A DNA stretch of 64,000 bases, taken from Antedon mediterranea (Eukaryota; Echinodermata; Crinoidea; Comatulida; Antedonidae). The stretch is taken from assembly GCF_964355755.1 (NCBI RefSeq), contig NC_092678.1, positions 1,575,922-1,639,921 on the forward strand, in the 5' to 3' direction. Made by a program: the position numbers and the translations under genes. The notes beneath the pieces were generated by a model. That model was given only the letters and a program-made list of their open reading frames with translations, was not told where the DNA came from and ran no database searches. Below, piece after piece: positions 46,947-57,970 of the stretch (position 1 is its first letter; each line of letters opens with the position of its first letter).

Positions 46947-49280
46947 TACTCACAATTTTTTCTTTCTTCGTCTTACACATTATATCTCCGTATATTGAGA
47001 TCGCGATTCTACTCCAGTTAAAAATTACTCTATAAACAGTTTTGACAATTAAAGCCGAAATTAATTGAGGATTTCAAAACAGTTTTTAAGATCAGGTCTC
47101 TTTTTGTTTGTTTTTTTTAATATCAAGGATGGCATCAAGGCTTCAAGTTTTAAGTCTATTCTTTCATCCTCAATACATACAGGACCTTATTTTCTATCTT
47201 TTTATTTATGATTTTATTGTTTTGTTTATTTGTCATAACCTTTCATAGCCTATTGTTTGGATTTGTGTGATCAGTCTGGTATTTGCACTTGCAGTCTAGA
47301 CTCTTAAATGTTTGTTATTTTACAAAGACAAAAGCCTTATTAACAATTGTTGTTTGGTATTGTGATTTTTTTCAATGCCCTACTTCTTTTTTTTCTTTCA
47401 GAAGAGAATCTTGTATTATTATTTTGCCCATTTCACTCTCACTGATTTGATATGATAGGCATTTTCAATGTGTACTTTTATTCAGGCCTACTCTGAGTCT
47501 GACTAGTTTGTTTTGTTGTATTTAAATTGCTCAGACAATGATTATATTGTTTGTTTGTTTGCTTTTTGTTTAACCTGTGTGGACGAGAAGTTTCACATCA
47601 AAACAAAGGAACAAATCGTACAAAGAAGCTGTTTACACGCTCCTTTCTCTATCAGAGGAATATTTATGTTCTGATTTCAAATGCAAAGGATACATCACAT
47701 TCAACATACTGTAGTCCAGTTGGAATGCATTTTTATCACTTGTAAACTTTACAAATTTGTCAGTTAAAATGATATCAAACATAGCTCTGCGTTTTATAAC
47801 GATCAGAAGTAACTTTGATGTGTGAACTCTGTTCTATGCAAACTTAACTCTAATGGTCTGAACACGACTAGAATCGGGTAAATTGTCATCATCATTTATT
47901 GTAGGGATTAAGTGTTCTTTGGGGGTGCTTGCAGCTTGGTTGGTTGCTCTGTCTGCCTACTGGCATTTTTTTTTTCTAGAAAAGAAACCCATCTTAGGTT
48001 TGGTCATTTCGATAACCCATGTTTATAGGAAATACTTGATAATGGACTACCATAATCAATATTCAAAGATATAGATCATTTTAGCATGCCTCATCCTGAT
48101 CATTATACTTAGAGCATCTTTTCATAATCAAGAAATGAATTATACAGATATCTTTGGAATTTCAGCAATAGACACTGTTTTGATATTCTTACAACAAATT
48201 ACCATGACAACAATTCAAATGTCTCAAAAGTCTAGTTAGAAAGAAAAGAACAGGACGTTATGGATTTAATAAGGATGAAATTGAATGAAAAGAATAAGGC
48301 CCTTGATAGTGTTACGTCTGGTAAAAAAAATACAGTAGACAACAATAGACTTAGTTGTTTCTGTCGTCAAAATAAAAAGAATGTCTTGTTTCTTAGCATA
48401 GTACTGGACTCAACATAGAATTTGTAGAATTATATTTTTTTTAAGCATTTAAATAGAAATATTTTATGACTTATGTAATTAAAAGTGTATTGACCTAAAT
48501 TGATCTGATCAATCAATAATATGAAATGGTATCCATAGTATATTATAGTGATAGATTTAAGGTGAAGTTTCAGAATTCAAAGCATTTTTTAAAGCATTTT
48601 ATACTAATTTACTATTATTAATGAATTTCATAAGTTTATAATAATTAATAGTAATGAAGTGTGTTACTTTCTGAATTATAATCGGTCCCAATTGCTGTGA
48701 TAAGATGAGAAATGCATTTTATTTTAGAATTTAGAATCATCAATATTAGATAAATAAAAAGACATTTCTGTAACTTTTTTAGTGTTTTTGATTTACCATG
48801 GAATTATAATAAAATATAAATAAATAAAGAACAAATGTTGATTTTCATATTAAAGTTCTCTTTAAGATTTGAAAGCAAAATTATAAGTGAAACTATCTAT
48901 TTATAAATATAATGTTATAAATAGTTTTGAACCATTTTGATTGAAGCTTTAACTATTCATATTTTTACTTTTGATTACCTGTAAATTCTATTTATATCTT
49001 TTCAATTCAATGTCAAAGAAAGATGTTAATTCTTTCTAATAAAAAGTGTTTTTTGTCTTTTTATTGTCTTTGTATGTTTGTATTTTGAATTCTTAAAATT
49101 CTATTTTGAATTCTGAAAATTCTATTTAATTGATATTTTTACCGGGAATTTTATTTTGTTATTTTAATATAACAATGTAGGCCTATGATATTTTCACAAT
49201 AAATAGATTCAATTTTTAAATTACTTCAAAGAAAAAGTGTATTTAAATTTGTATTTTAGCCTAAACCTAACAAATGCTAT
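46947..49280. other. AT-rich sequence, no supported gene
   Basis: Nothing recognised. Confidence 0.4.
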
Positions 49281-49284
49281 TCAT

Positions 49285-51295
49285 TGTTCAGTATTCCTTA
49301 TTCAGAGGACACAGAGTATGAACAATAAATGTTTTAAACACACAGCCAATAATCCCTATTAAGGGGACACATTTTGGGTTGGGTCCTAAAAGTGTCCCCT
49401 GTTCAAGGATACCCCTATTAAGGGGACATATTTTGGGTTGGGTCCTAAAAGTGTCCCCTGTTCAAGGATACCCCTATTAAGGGGACACATTTTGGGTTGG
49501 GTCCTAAAAGTATCCCCTGTTCAAGGATACCCCTATTAAGGGGACACATTTTAGGTTGGGTCCTAAAAGTATCCCCTGTTCAAGGATATCCCTATTAAGG
49601 GAACACATTTTGGGTTGGGTCCTAAAAGTGTCCCCTGTTCAAGGATACCCCTATTAAGGGGACACATTTTGGGTTGGGTCCTAAAAGTATCCCCTGTTCA
49701 AGGATACCCCTATTAAGGGGACACATTTTGGGTTGGGTCCTAAAAGTATCCCCTGTTCAAGGATACCCCTATTAAGGGGACACATTTTGGGTTGGGTCCT
49801 AAAAGTATCCCCTGTTCAAGGATACCCCTATTAAGGGGACACATTTTAGGTTGGGTCCTAAAAGTATCCCCTGTTCAAGGATATCCCTATTAAGGGAACA
49901 CATTTTGGGTTGGGTCCTAAAAGTGTCCCCTGTTCAAGGATACCCCTATTAAGGGGACACATTTTGGGTTGGGTCCTAAAAGTATCCCCTGTTCAAGGAT
50001 ACCCCTATTAAGGGGACACATTTTGGGTTGGGTCTTAAAAGTATCCCCTGTTCAAGGATACCCCTATTAAGGGGACACATTTTGGGTTGGGTCCTAAAAG
50101 TATCCCCTGTTCAAGGATACCCCTATTAAGGGGACACATTTTGGGTTGGGTCCTAAAAGTATCCCCTGTTCAAGGATACCCCTATTAAGGGGACACATTT
50201 TAGGTTGGGTCCTAAAAGTATCCCCTGTTCAAGGATACCCCTATTAAGGGGACATATTTTGGGTTGGGTCCTAAAAGTATCCCCTGTTCAAGGATATCCC
50301 TATTAAGGGAACACATTTTGGGTTGGGTCCTAAAAGTGTCCCCTGTTCAAGGATACCCCTATTAAGGGGACACATTTTGGGTTGGGTCCTAAAAGTATCC
50401 CCTGTTCAAGGATACCCCTATTAAGGGGACATATTTTGGGTTGGGTCCTAAAAGTATCCCCTGTTCAAGGATATCCCTATTAAGGGAACACATTTTGGGT
50501 TGGGTCCTAAAAGTGTCCCCTGTTCAAGGATACCCCTATTAAGGGGACACATTTTGGGTTGGGTCCTAAAAGTATCCCCTGTTCAAGGATACCCCTATTA
50601 AGGGGACACATTTTGGGTTGGGTCCTAAAAGTATCCCCTGTTCAAGGATACCCCTATTAAGGGGACACATTTTAGGTTGGGTCCTAAAAGTATCCCCTGT
50701 TCAAGGATACCCCTATTAAGGGGACACATTTTGGGTTGGGTCCTAAAAGTATCCCCTGTTCAAGGATATCCCTATTAAGGGGACACATTTTGGGTTGGGT
50801 CCTAAAAGTATCCCCTGTTCAAGGATATCCCTATTAAGGGGACACATTTTAGGTTGGGTCCTAAAAGTATCCCCTGTTCAAGGATATCCCTATTAAGGGG
50901 ACACATTTTGGGTTGGGTCCTAAAAGTATCCCCTGTTCAAGGATACCCCTATTAAGGGGACACATTTTGGGTTGGGTCCTAAAAGTATCCCCTGTTCAAG
51001 GATACCCCTATTAAGGGGACACATTTTGGGTTGGGTCCTAAAAGTATCCCCTGTTCAAGGATACCCCTATTAAGGGGACATATTTTGGGTTGGGTCCTAA
51101 AAGTATCCCCTGTTCAAGGATATCCCTATTAAGGGGACACATTTTGGGTTGGGTCCTAAAAGTATCCCCTGTTCAAGGATATCCCTATTAAGGGGACACA
51201 TTTTGGGTTGGGTCCTAAAAGTATCCCCTGTTCAAGGATACCCCTATTAAGGGGACACTTTGTTCCTCCATATGCCCTCTAATAGAGGTTTGTTT
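49285..51295. mobile_element. 'CTATTAAGGGGACAC' MITE copy hosting a 59-bp satellite
   Basis: The left flank of the array, TATTCCTTATTCAGAGGACA then CACAGCCAATAATCCC, and the right flank, ACACTTTGTTCCTCC then CCTCTAATAGAGGTTTG, correspond to the left and right parts of the MITE family seen at 26801-26978 and 42229-42335. The whole 2-kb block is therefore one transposon insertion whose middle has expanded. The terminal CAGTAGAAC words are not clear. Confidence 0.65.
49354..51262. repeat. 59-bp satellite, 32 units, no length changes, higher-order structure
   Basis: The unit begins CTATTAAGGGGACACATTTT, continues GGGTTGGGTCCTAAAAGTAT and ends CCCCTGTTCAAGGATACCC. Unit starts run from 49356 to 51244, exactly 32 x 59 bp, so there is no net indel. 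Each unit contains an imperfect hairpin (GGGGACACATTTT with AAAAGTRTCCCC). The variant block GGATATCCCTATTAAGGGAA recurs at 49584, 49879, 50292 and 50469, offsets of 295, 413 and 177 bp (5, 7 and 3 units). This shows duplication of multi-unit blocks. Confidence 0.97.
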
Positions 51296-52224
51296 TTGTA
51301 CTGTATTAAAAATTCACAATGCAAATTTCACATTTATTTCCTGATATATTAATAGTCTTGTTGCATTCATTTTAGCAGTCAAGGAAGTTCTTTTCATTTT
51401 TTTATGGGTCAAATATAATTAATTAAAATCCCATAATAAGGGGTATTTGAGCCAACATTTTGAGGAAGTTGTGTTTGCGTATTTTGTTACAAGTTTTTTG
51501 GGGTTTCTTTGTCTGTAACATAAGTTGAAGCATGTCAACAATTTTTCTGGGAAATTTTATGAAATCCCATTCTTGTATTCTTCACAATAATAATTGTATA
51601 ACTTTAAGTTGTATTGTATGGATTTTAGCTTAAATTTTTTAGTAGAAGATTTATTGATGAGGAGAAATGTTATGATTAATGTATTATTACGGTAATTGAA
51701 TATGATTAATATCCATCGAAAGTTTGCAAACGAGGTTGCAAACAAGTTTTGAAACTGAAATGTTTGAGCAGAGTAATATAAAATACAAAAGATTCAAACT
51801 CGGATTAAAGCGTAAATGCTGCAGTAAATTTGTTGTTGTTATTATTATAAGTCGTGTACAAAATAATTGAAAGTGATAGAAAAATTACAATGATGCTTAA
51901 AAAAGCTCTTATATTGTGATTCCAAGAAATTGTCATTAAACATTTTATATTTTTAAAAATTGATAAATTGATTGAAAGAGAAACAATGGGGAAACTGGAT
52001 TACTATATTGATTAATTTCTGCACTCTGCACGCGAGGCTCATTTACTATGTTTTTGATACCCTGGGAGAGCTTTGTTATTGTATTAGATTCAGGGAAATT
52101 CCCTCTAGTTTCATTCTTTTGAATAAATGTTTTGATATGATGCCGTACATTGTCAGAGTTGATACCAAAACTTCCTGGTTTTATTTATTGGAAACCAGGT
52201 CCATGTTGTGTTCTATGACTTAAT
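51296..52224. other. No supported gene
   Basis: AT-rich sequence. The frame at 51972-52223 (83 codons) has no recognisable feature and runs into the adjacent MITE. Confidence 0.4.
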
Positions 52225-52384
52225 CTCTTCTACACTATCAAATTAGTTGACCAAAAAAAAGTGTGATGTGCCCAAATATGGTAGTGATATTCCCAAATAT
52301 GATACTGATATGACATCACCGTGTCCATATATCATGGGCACAGCATATTTTTTTGTAACATAAAGTTGCTATTGTAGATAGGGC
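52225..52384. mobile_element. Main MITE family, copy 6
   Basis: CTCTTCTACACTATCAAATT at the left, GTGTGATGTGCCCAAATATG and two ATATGGTAGTGATAT-type blocks inside, then GACATCACCGTGTCCATATA, and a diverged right end ATTGTAGATAGGGC. Confidence 0.85.
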
Positions 52385-53193
52385 ATTACATTTTCATTGC
52401 ATCAATATGTTGTTTGTATATAAGATCCACTGAATAATTTCAGATAAAAAACAAAGGCAACTCCAAATAAAGGGATAAAGACATATGAAACTATGCAAAA
52501 TTATGATTTGAACTAAATTTAGGGAAAAACGTGATAAAACATAATTATGATGAAAGCAGCAAACCACACCACAAAATTCATTGGTGTATCTAGAAAGGGA
52601 TGTTGGGGGCATCAAATTTGCAATTCAAAAGATTGTACATTCATCTTCATTTTTACAATTTGTAGGCTCTTGACCTCCACAACTTAACAGTCCTGAATTC
52701 GCCACTTGCAGCAGCTATAAATGACCCACAATGGTTTTCTAGAAAGTTGGTTTTTCCAAAATTCTTAAAATCTTAAAGAGAAACGAGATTGATACATATC
52801 TATATTTCAGTTTTGTTAAAATTGCATTATATATATTTGGTAATTAAGTTATTGCTTGATTGTTATTGGACAATTAATGTTAGAATTGCGTGTAGTAAAT
52901 GATTATTAAATTACATATTTGTAATAATTAAAAACTTGTTTTAATAATAGATCATTGTTTTCAACTTGTAACCTGAGCCGCAGAAAGTTAACAATTGTTT
53001 TCCATACTTTTTGGTAAACCCAGTGATCTAACTGGTTAACATTTGATTATTTTAACATATTAAATATTATTATTATTCTGTAATAAATATTTTATAACAT
53101 TAAGCTTTGTTATTATTACCTTGTCTATTTTAAAAGGTAATTATGTAATGTAAATTAAAAGTACCTAAATCCAGTGGATGCTCTATCTTTTAA
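52385..53193. other. AT-rich sequence, no supported gene
   Basis: Nothing recognised. Confidence 0.4.
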
Positions 53194-53335
53194 ACTCTGT
53201 CTACACTATTAAACTTTGTGACAAAAAAAAATTTGATGTGCCCATATATGGATATTGTGATGTCATATCACTACCATATTATTTGAGCACATCACACTTT
53301 TTTTGTCAAACTAGTTTGATATTGTAGACAGAGCT
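53194..53335. mobile_element. Main MITE family, copy 7, near-complete
   Basis: Both ends are intact: CTCTGTCTACACTATTAAAC and AACTAGTTTGATATTGTAGA then CAGAGCT. The centre, GATGTGCCCATATATGGATA, TTGTGATGTCATATCACTAC and GAGCACATCACACTTTTTTT, shows the full inverted-repeat layout (about 142 bp). This is a good reference copy for the family. Confidence 0.92.
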
Positions 53336-54172
53336 TTAGGCGTTTCTCTTCATTTCCAGATCCCTTGTAATTGCAAATGTTGAAATTGTATATGCAACAT
53401 CTGAAAAATATGGCTACACCCAACACAAATACATCTACTTATCATGACTTCTCCTTATTATTAAGTATGTATCTCATATGCACTTATCCAATATTAACTG
53501 TCATTGAATTTAAGTAACATATGATAAAGTAGAAAGTGTTATGTCCACAAAAGGTGTTAATGTTGTTTATCTCCATGGTGATGTACTTCAACAACTATGT
53601 CTTGTTATGTGTTAACGCGCGCTAAATACATTTTTCTAGTTCTCTAACTGTGCGTTTATCATTTTCAGTTTCTTCAGTCAGGTAGATTTTTGCTGTTATG
53701 TAAGTGCCATTCCAATTCAATTACCTGGAAATAGTCGTATTAGAACCATTTACAAGCGATTATAATATTTGATTTTTAATTTCTGCCGTTAAAATTTGAT
53801 ATCAGATGAACGCATTTGAGTAAAAAGAAATGAAACAGTTAAATTTTAACATGTGAATGGATTTAATCAAGTTTACTAGGTTTAGCCTGGTTGCATTGTA
53901 GATTGAGAAATTAAGCATAAACCATTTAGCCCACAAGGTTAAACTTAGAACAATACGTTGAATGCAGAGATTTTAAGACAATTTTACGAGTCTAAGAAGT
54001 TGTTGAAAATCCGGAAACAGTTTTAGTGATTTAGGTCAGGAGTAGAATGGTCATTTGTTCCGGTTGAACACTTTTGTTCTGTGAATTATACGTTATTTCC
54101 TGCGTAAGACAATAGATTTTTATCATAACCACGAAATTCAAATTTAAGACTAAGGGTAACTACTGAAGCAAT
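53336..54172. other. No supported gene
   Basis: AT-rich unique sequence. Nothing recognised. Confidence 0.4.
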
Positions 54173-54530
54173 GCTTCAAAGTGAAAGCGCAAGGCTCTAC
54201 GGCCCACTACAGTTAGTGGTTTAAAGTTGTTCTAGTACCAGAGGGGTAGTTGGCTCATGTTTGCTTTAATTTGCGCTTCAAAGTGAAAGCGCAAGGCTCT
54301 ACGGCCCACTACAGTTAGTGGTTTAAAGTTGTTCTAGTACCAGAGGGGTAGTTGGCTCATGTTTGCTTTAATTTGCGCTTCAAAGTGAAAGCGCAAGGCT
54401 CTACGGCCCACTACAGTTAGTGGTTTAAAGTTGTTCTAGTAAAAGGGTAGTTGGCTCATGTTGGGTTTTATTTTTCATTTTATATTGTATGTTACTGTTG
54501 CGGTCGAATAAATAAATAAAAACTGTGATG
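54173..54530. repeat. 102-bp tandem repeat, three copies, ending in an AATAAATAAATAA tail
   Basis: Units start at 54173, 54275 and 54377 with GCTTCAAAGTGAAAGCGCAA and contain GGCTCTACGGCCCACTACAG and GGGTAGTTGGCTCATGTT. The first two units are identical to the eye; the third is slightly shortened (TAGTAAAAGGG). Downstream, TGTTACTGTTGCGGTCGAAT leads into an AATAAATAAATAAA tail. A short-motif tail after a conserved segment is typical of the 3' end of a LINE or SINE, so the array may be an amplified part of such an element. Confidence 0.85.
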
Positions 54531-54629
54531 AATTCTGGAAAATATTAAGGTTCCAAAGTTTTTAATTAACAACTGAAGAAATATGTTTTTCTATTTTTTA
54601 GTTTGTTATATTTCTTAGTCGAAATTATG

Positions 54630-54729
54630 AGTTTGACAAAAAAAAAGTGTGATTTTCCCAAATATGGTAGTGATATGCTTAAATATGGTAGTGATATGAC
54701 ATAACATTTTTTATAATGTAGACAGAGCT
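54630..54729. mobile_element. Main MITE family, copy 8, shortened
   Basis: GAGTTTGACAAAAAAAAAGT, then two CCCAAATATGGTAGTGATATG-type blocks and ATGACATAAC, then TATAATGTAGACAGAGCTTA. The extreme left end is missing and the centre is deleted. Confidence 0.85.
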
Positions 54730-54730
54730 T

Positions 54731-55382
54731 AACAAATAGAAGACAATATGAATCACATTTAATGTTTTATTTCATTCCTGAATTGAACTACATACAATTG
54801 CACTTCAATAAAAATACTATTAATACTATCTGGCCACAATCAAACCAATGGCAAATATCTTTCAACTTTGTTCTTTGTTCCTGTTCCCCAGTCTGCTTTT
54901 TATCCATGTATGTGCTTTACATATTTGAGGTTTTGTTTGTTTGTTCTGCTATTTATAATAATCCTGCTCTTTGTTGTGTACATCCTAGATGTGGTCAAGT
55001 TTTTTTTATATTTATAGCATAGTCACGTTTTCTACAACCATGTACACATATCAACATTTTAACAATGGTATAAATCCATAAAAGAGCGACACATGACCAA
55101 CACTGTTCTATTTAGTCATCTAGTACCATTAGCAATTTTTTTTGGAATTTAACAACAAAAGGAAATGTTTTTAAACCGGTTGTTTTGCTGTTTACCATTT
55201 TCCAAGTATATGGCAGATAATGACTTCATGATGTCATTTTATGTTACTTTTCATCCATGTTTAATGTGACCACATACCTTTATTTTTTGGAATTATACAT
55301 AAATGATAAAAAAAATGTAGGCCTAGGTTATAACAGTTTATACCTTCCATCCAAGCTGGTAGTGTTTGGACTTTTTCTACCT
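54731..55382. other. No supported gene
   Basis: AT-rich sequence. The 86-codon frame at 54762-55022 is Phe/Ile/Tyr-rich with no recognisable feature. Confidence 0.4.
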
Positions 55383-55476
55383 CGATGTGCCCATATAATG
55401 GACATGATCATATTACTACATTAGTTGGGCACATTACACTTTTGTGTCAAACTATTTTGATAGTGTAGACAGAGCT
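55383..55476. mobile_element. Main MITE family, copy 9, left-truncated
   Basis: CGATGTGCCCATATAATGGA, then CATGATCATATTACTACAT, GGGCACATTACACTTTTGTG, and an intact right end, CAAACTATTTTGATAGTGTA then GACAGAGCTTTAAG. Confidence 0.88.
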
Positions 55477-57401
55477 TTAAGTTAAGGTCTTAATACAGGC
55501 ATCACATGTGAAACACATGAGAAGCTGTATCACAGACTTTTACCTATGATAGTGGAAAGATGTCAGTGGCAGATCCAGGATTTTGAAATAAGGGCCCAGA
55601 GTCTGAAAATTGTGAAATTAAGTGCTGAACTTTGTAATGTGCTATCTTTTCCATTGTAATTTTCAACATTTTGGAGGTGCCAACTCCCCTTTCCTCACCT
55701 TCTTTTTTAAAAAATCCATCTAACAAATGTATGTGAAAGGTGAGCCAATACAATACTATCATGAGTTGATACACATGTGACAATATTACACAAGTCATTT
55801 TGTTAAGTCATTATAACATACGATGACTTGAGGAAATGAAAATATTCAAGAACAATAGGATCGAACCATTTGGCTATCAGATTGGTTCGATCTGCAATGT
55901 TGACTTATGATGTTTGTTTAATGTTAAAGGACAAGTAGTATAGGAAGCAAAGACACATAAAATAATACATTAGCTATTAGATGCAGTTGGTGAATCTGTG
56001 CCTCGTATTGAGTATATTGACATTAGCGTAGGTGTGTAGTTCAACGACCGCCTGAGGAAAGCGTTGTATTTGATTGTGTAGATTACTACAGACGACATTT
56101 GGATAAATCTTAAAAGACGGAGAAAATGTAGTTAAACATTTGTAAGAAATCTACTAAATTGTCTTCGGTGAATTTAATTACAATGTGGGTTGGCTACTTA
56201 TAAGAATGTGCTGTGGCGTCACCGTGTGCGTTAGTAGAAAACAATAAATTACAAGTATATAATACTCTAATTTATTTAAATTTGACGCATTGACCGGATG
56301 TGGCATTGTAACTCGTTTTAGTTCAAATTCTGGATCGACCTAGTACTTGATATTTCTCTTGTTTATCACTTTCAAGAGCCTTGCTTCCGAGACCAGGACA
56401 AATGTCATTTAGGTGATAATAAAATAATTTAATATTTGTATTCAGTTTTTAAAAATTCAAATGCATGGAACTACTTTTTTTCATTTTCTATCCCGCCCCA
56501 TGTTATGTGGAAATGACTGTTGAAATTAGAGCTTTTTTAAAAGCTTAATAATTTTCATTGATCAAACTTTCAAATTGTGCATTGAGGTGTTCTTGTTGGA
56601 TCAGTTCTGAGAAAAAGAGTGCTCTAGAAATACACTTCATAATTACCCATACCCTTCTTCTCTTCTGTCCCTCCTCACCCTTTCCTTTTCATATTTTCAA
56701 CAAAACTTATGAAATATAATCATATGTCTTGTTGTTTTCAATAAACAATTACCACAATTGTCTCTGGCTTCCATTTTTGTGTACTCAATATGGTGTTAGT
56801 TAAGTTTTATTTAACAATTAGTTGTTATGATTAATGAGTATAGTTTGTGTCACAGGATGTAGGACTTTGTAGATTGTATGGTACTTTGTATTGTTCATTA
56901 TTTATCACCACACCTCAGAGATTGTTGATTTCATTTTTAACAGCAGAGGCTTACTATACTATAAATCAATTTCTTGTATAATTAAAAATCCACATAAAGT
57001 ACTTGCCATATAAAAACCTTTGACATCTTTGTATTCAGATTACCCAACTCTCACTTGACCAATGACCCAACCCTCACTTGACCAATGACCACTCCCCCCG
57101 CCTACTCAATCCCCCACCCTTTCTCATGTTCAGTGCTGGACCAGACATTCTTGAAATTGTATTTAAAAAAAACAATCCTCCATCTTGGGTGGTTTCTTGT
57201 TCATACTAAACTGATAAATATTAATCTTTATTTAAATAGCTGTTAACATTATCTGTCCCTGCAACTGGGTAGAGATTATCTAGATTGCTGTGCACAATGC
57301 ATTTATCCTTGGGAAGCAATCTGTGGTCAATAAGATACCATACTGCACCTCCCATGATAGAAAACCACACAGGTATAAGATGAATATCCACTTTGTCAAC
57401 T
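55477..57401. other. No supported gene
   Basis: AT-rich sequence. At 57042-57090 the phrase CCCTCACTTGACCAATGAC is directly duplicated with a 24-bp period (two copies). Otherwise nothing is recognised. Confidence 0.4.
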
Positions 57402-57490
57402 ACAGGGTCGTAGACATCAGTACGGTTGGTCAGGTTTCAACCTGACCACTTTTTCACAGAGGCCTTTGACAACCCAGTGGCTTGAACAAA
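57402..57490 (-). repeat. Dispersed repeat (GTTGTCAAAGGCCTC...), copy 2
   Basis: On the minus strand, GGGTTGTCAAAGGCCTCTGT then GGTCAGGTTGAAACCTGACC then GTCTACGACCCTG matches 7100-7192 on the plus strand. Here the central GGTCAGGTT/AACCTGACC forms a perfect 9-bp-arm hairpin. Confidence 0.75.
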
Positions 57491-57574
57491 GATTGTTCCA
57501 TTTTCTTGCGACCACCGCAAACCAATTTATTTCTTATTTCACTGTCCCACCATGTAAAATGCAAAGGATCTAGA

Positions 57575-57970
57575 ATTCAAGGAAACCAGGTAATCCGGTT
57601 TCCGGATAGAGTGGATAGAATTTATAAAATGAAACGGAGGAAAGGGTATAGATAATAACTAGAATTATTTGAACCTTCATGATACTGGACACTTTGCCAA
57701 GAGCAATGGTCCTTGAGTTGTTTCTACCATTTAATATGCTAAGAAACCAATATTCCGAGAATTCAGATATTCTAGTTTCACAAAAGTTTAATTTATATCA
57801 CTAACCAATGGAACAAAAGAGAGGGTATAGACAATGCATAGATATTTTCTTATATTGGCAACTCTGCCAAAGGTCTTCAAGTCTTTAACCAGAAAATAGT
57901 CTAATTCCAGGAAAGTTGAATTTGATATACAATAGAAATAAATGGAACAAAGGGTGTAGATGTCAGTAAT
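57575..57970. repeat. Degenerate tandem repeat, period about 130-180 bp
   Basis: ATGGAACAAA(GA)AGGGTATAGA-type phrases recur near 57632, 57809 and 57942. Intervening matches include GG(A/C)AACT(C)TGCCAAAG and CCAGAAAAT..TCTA(G/A)TT. Two to three diverged copies. Confidence 0.6.
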
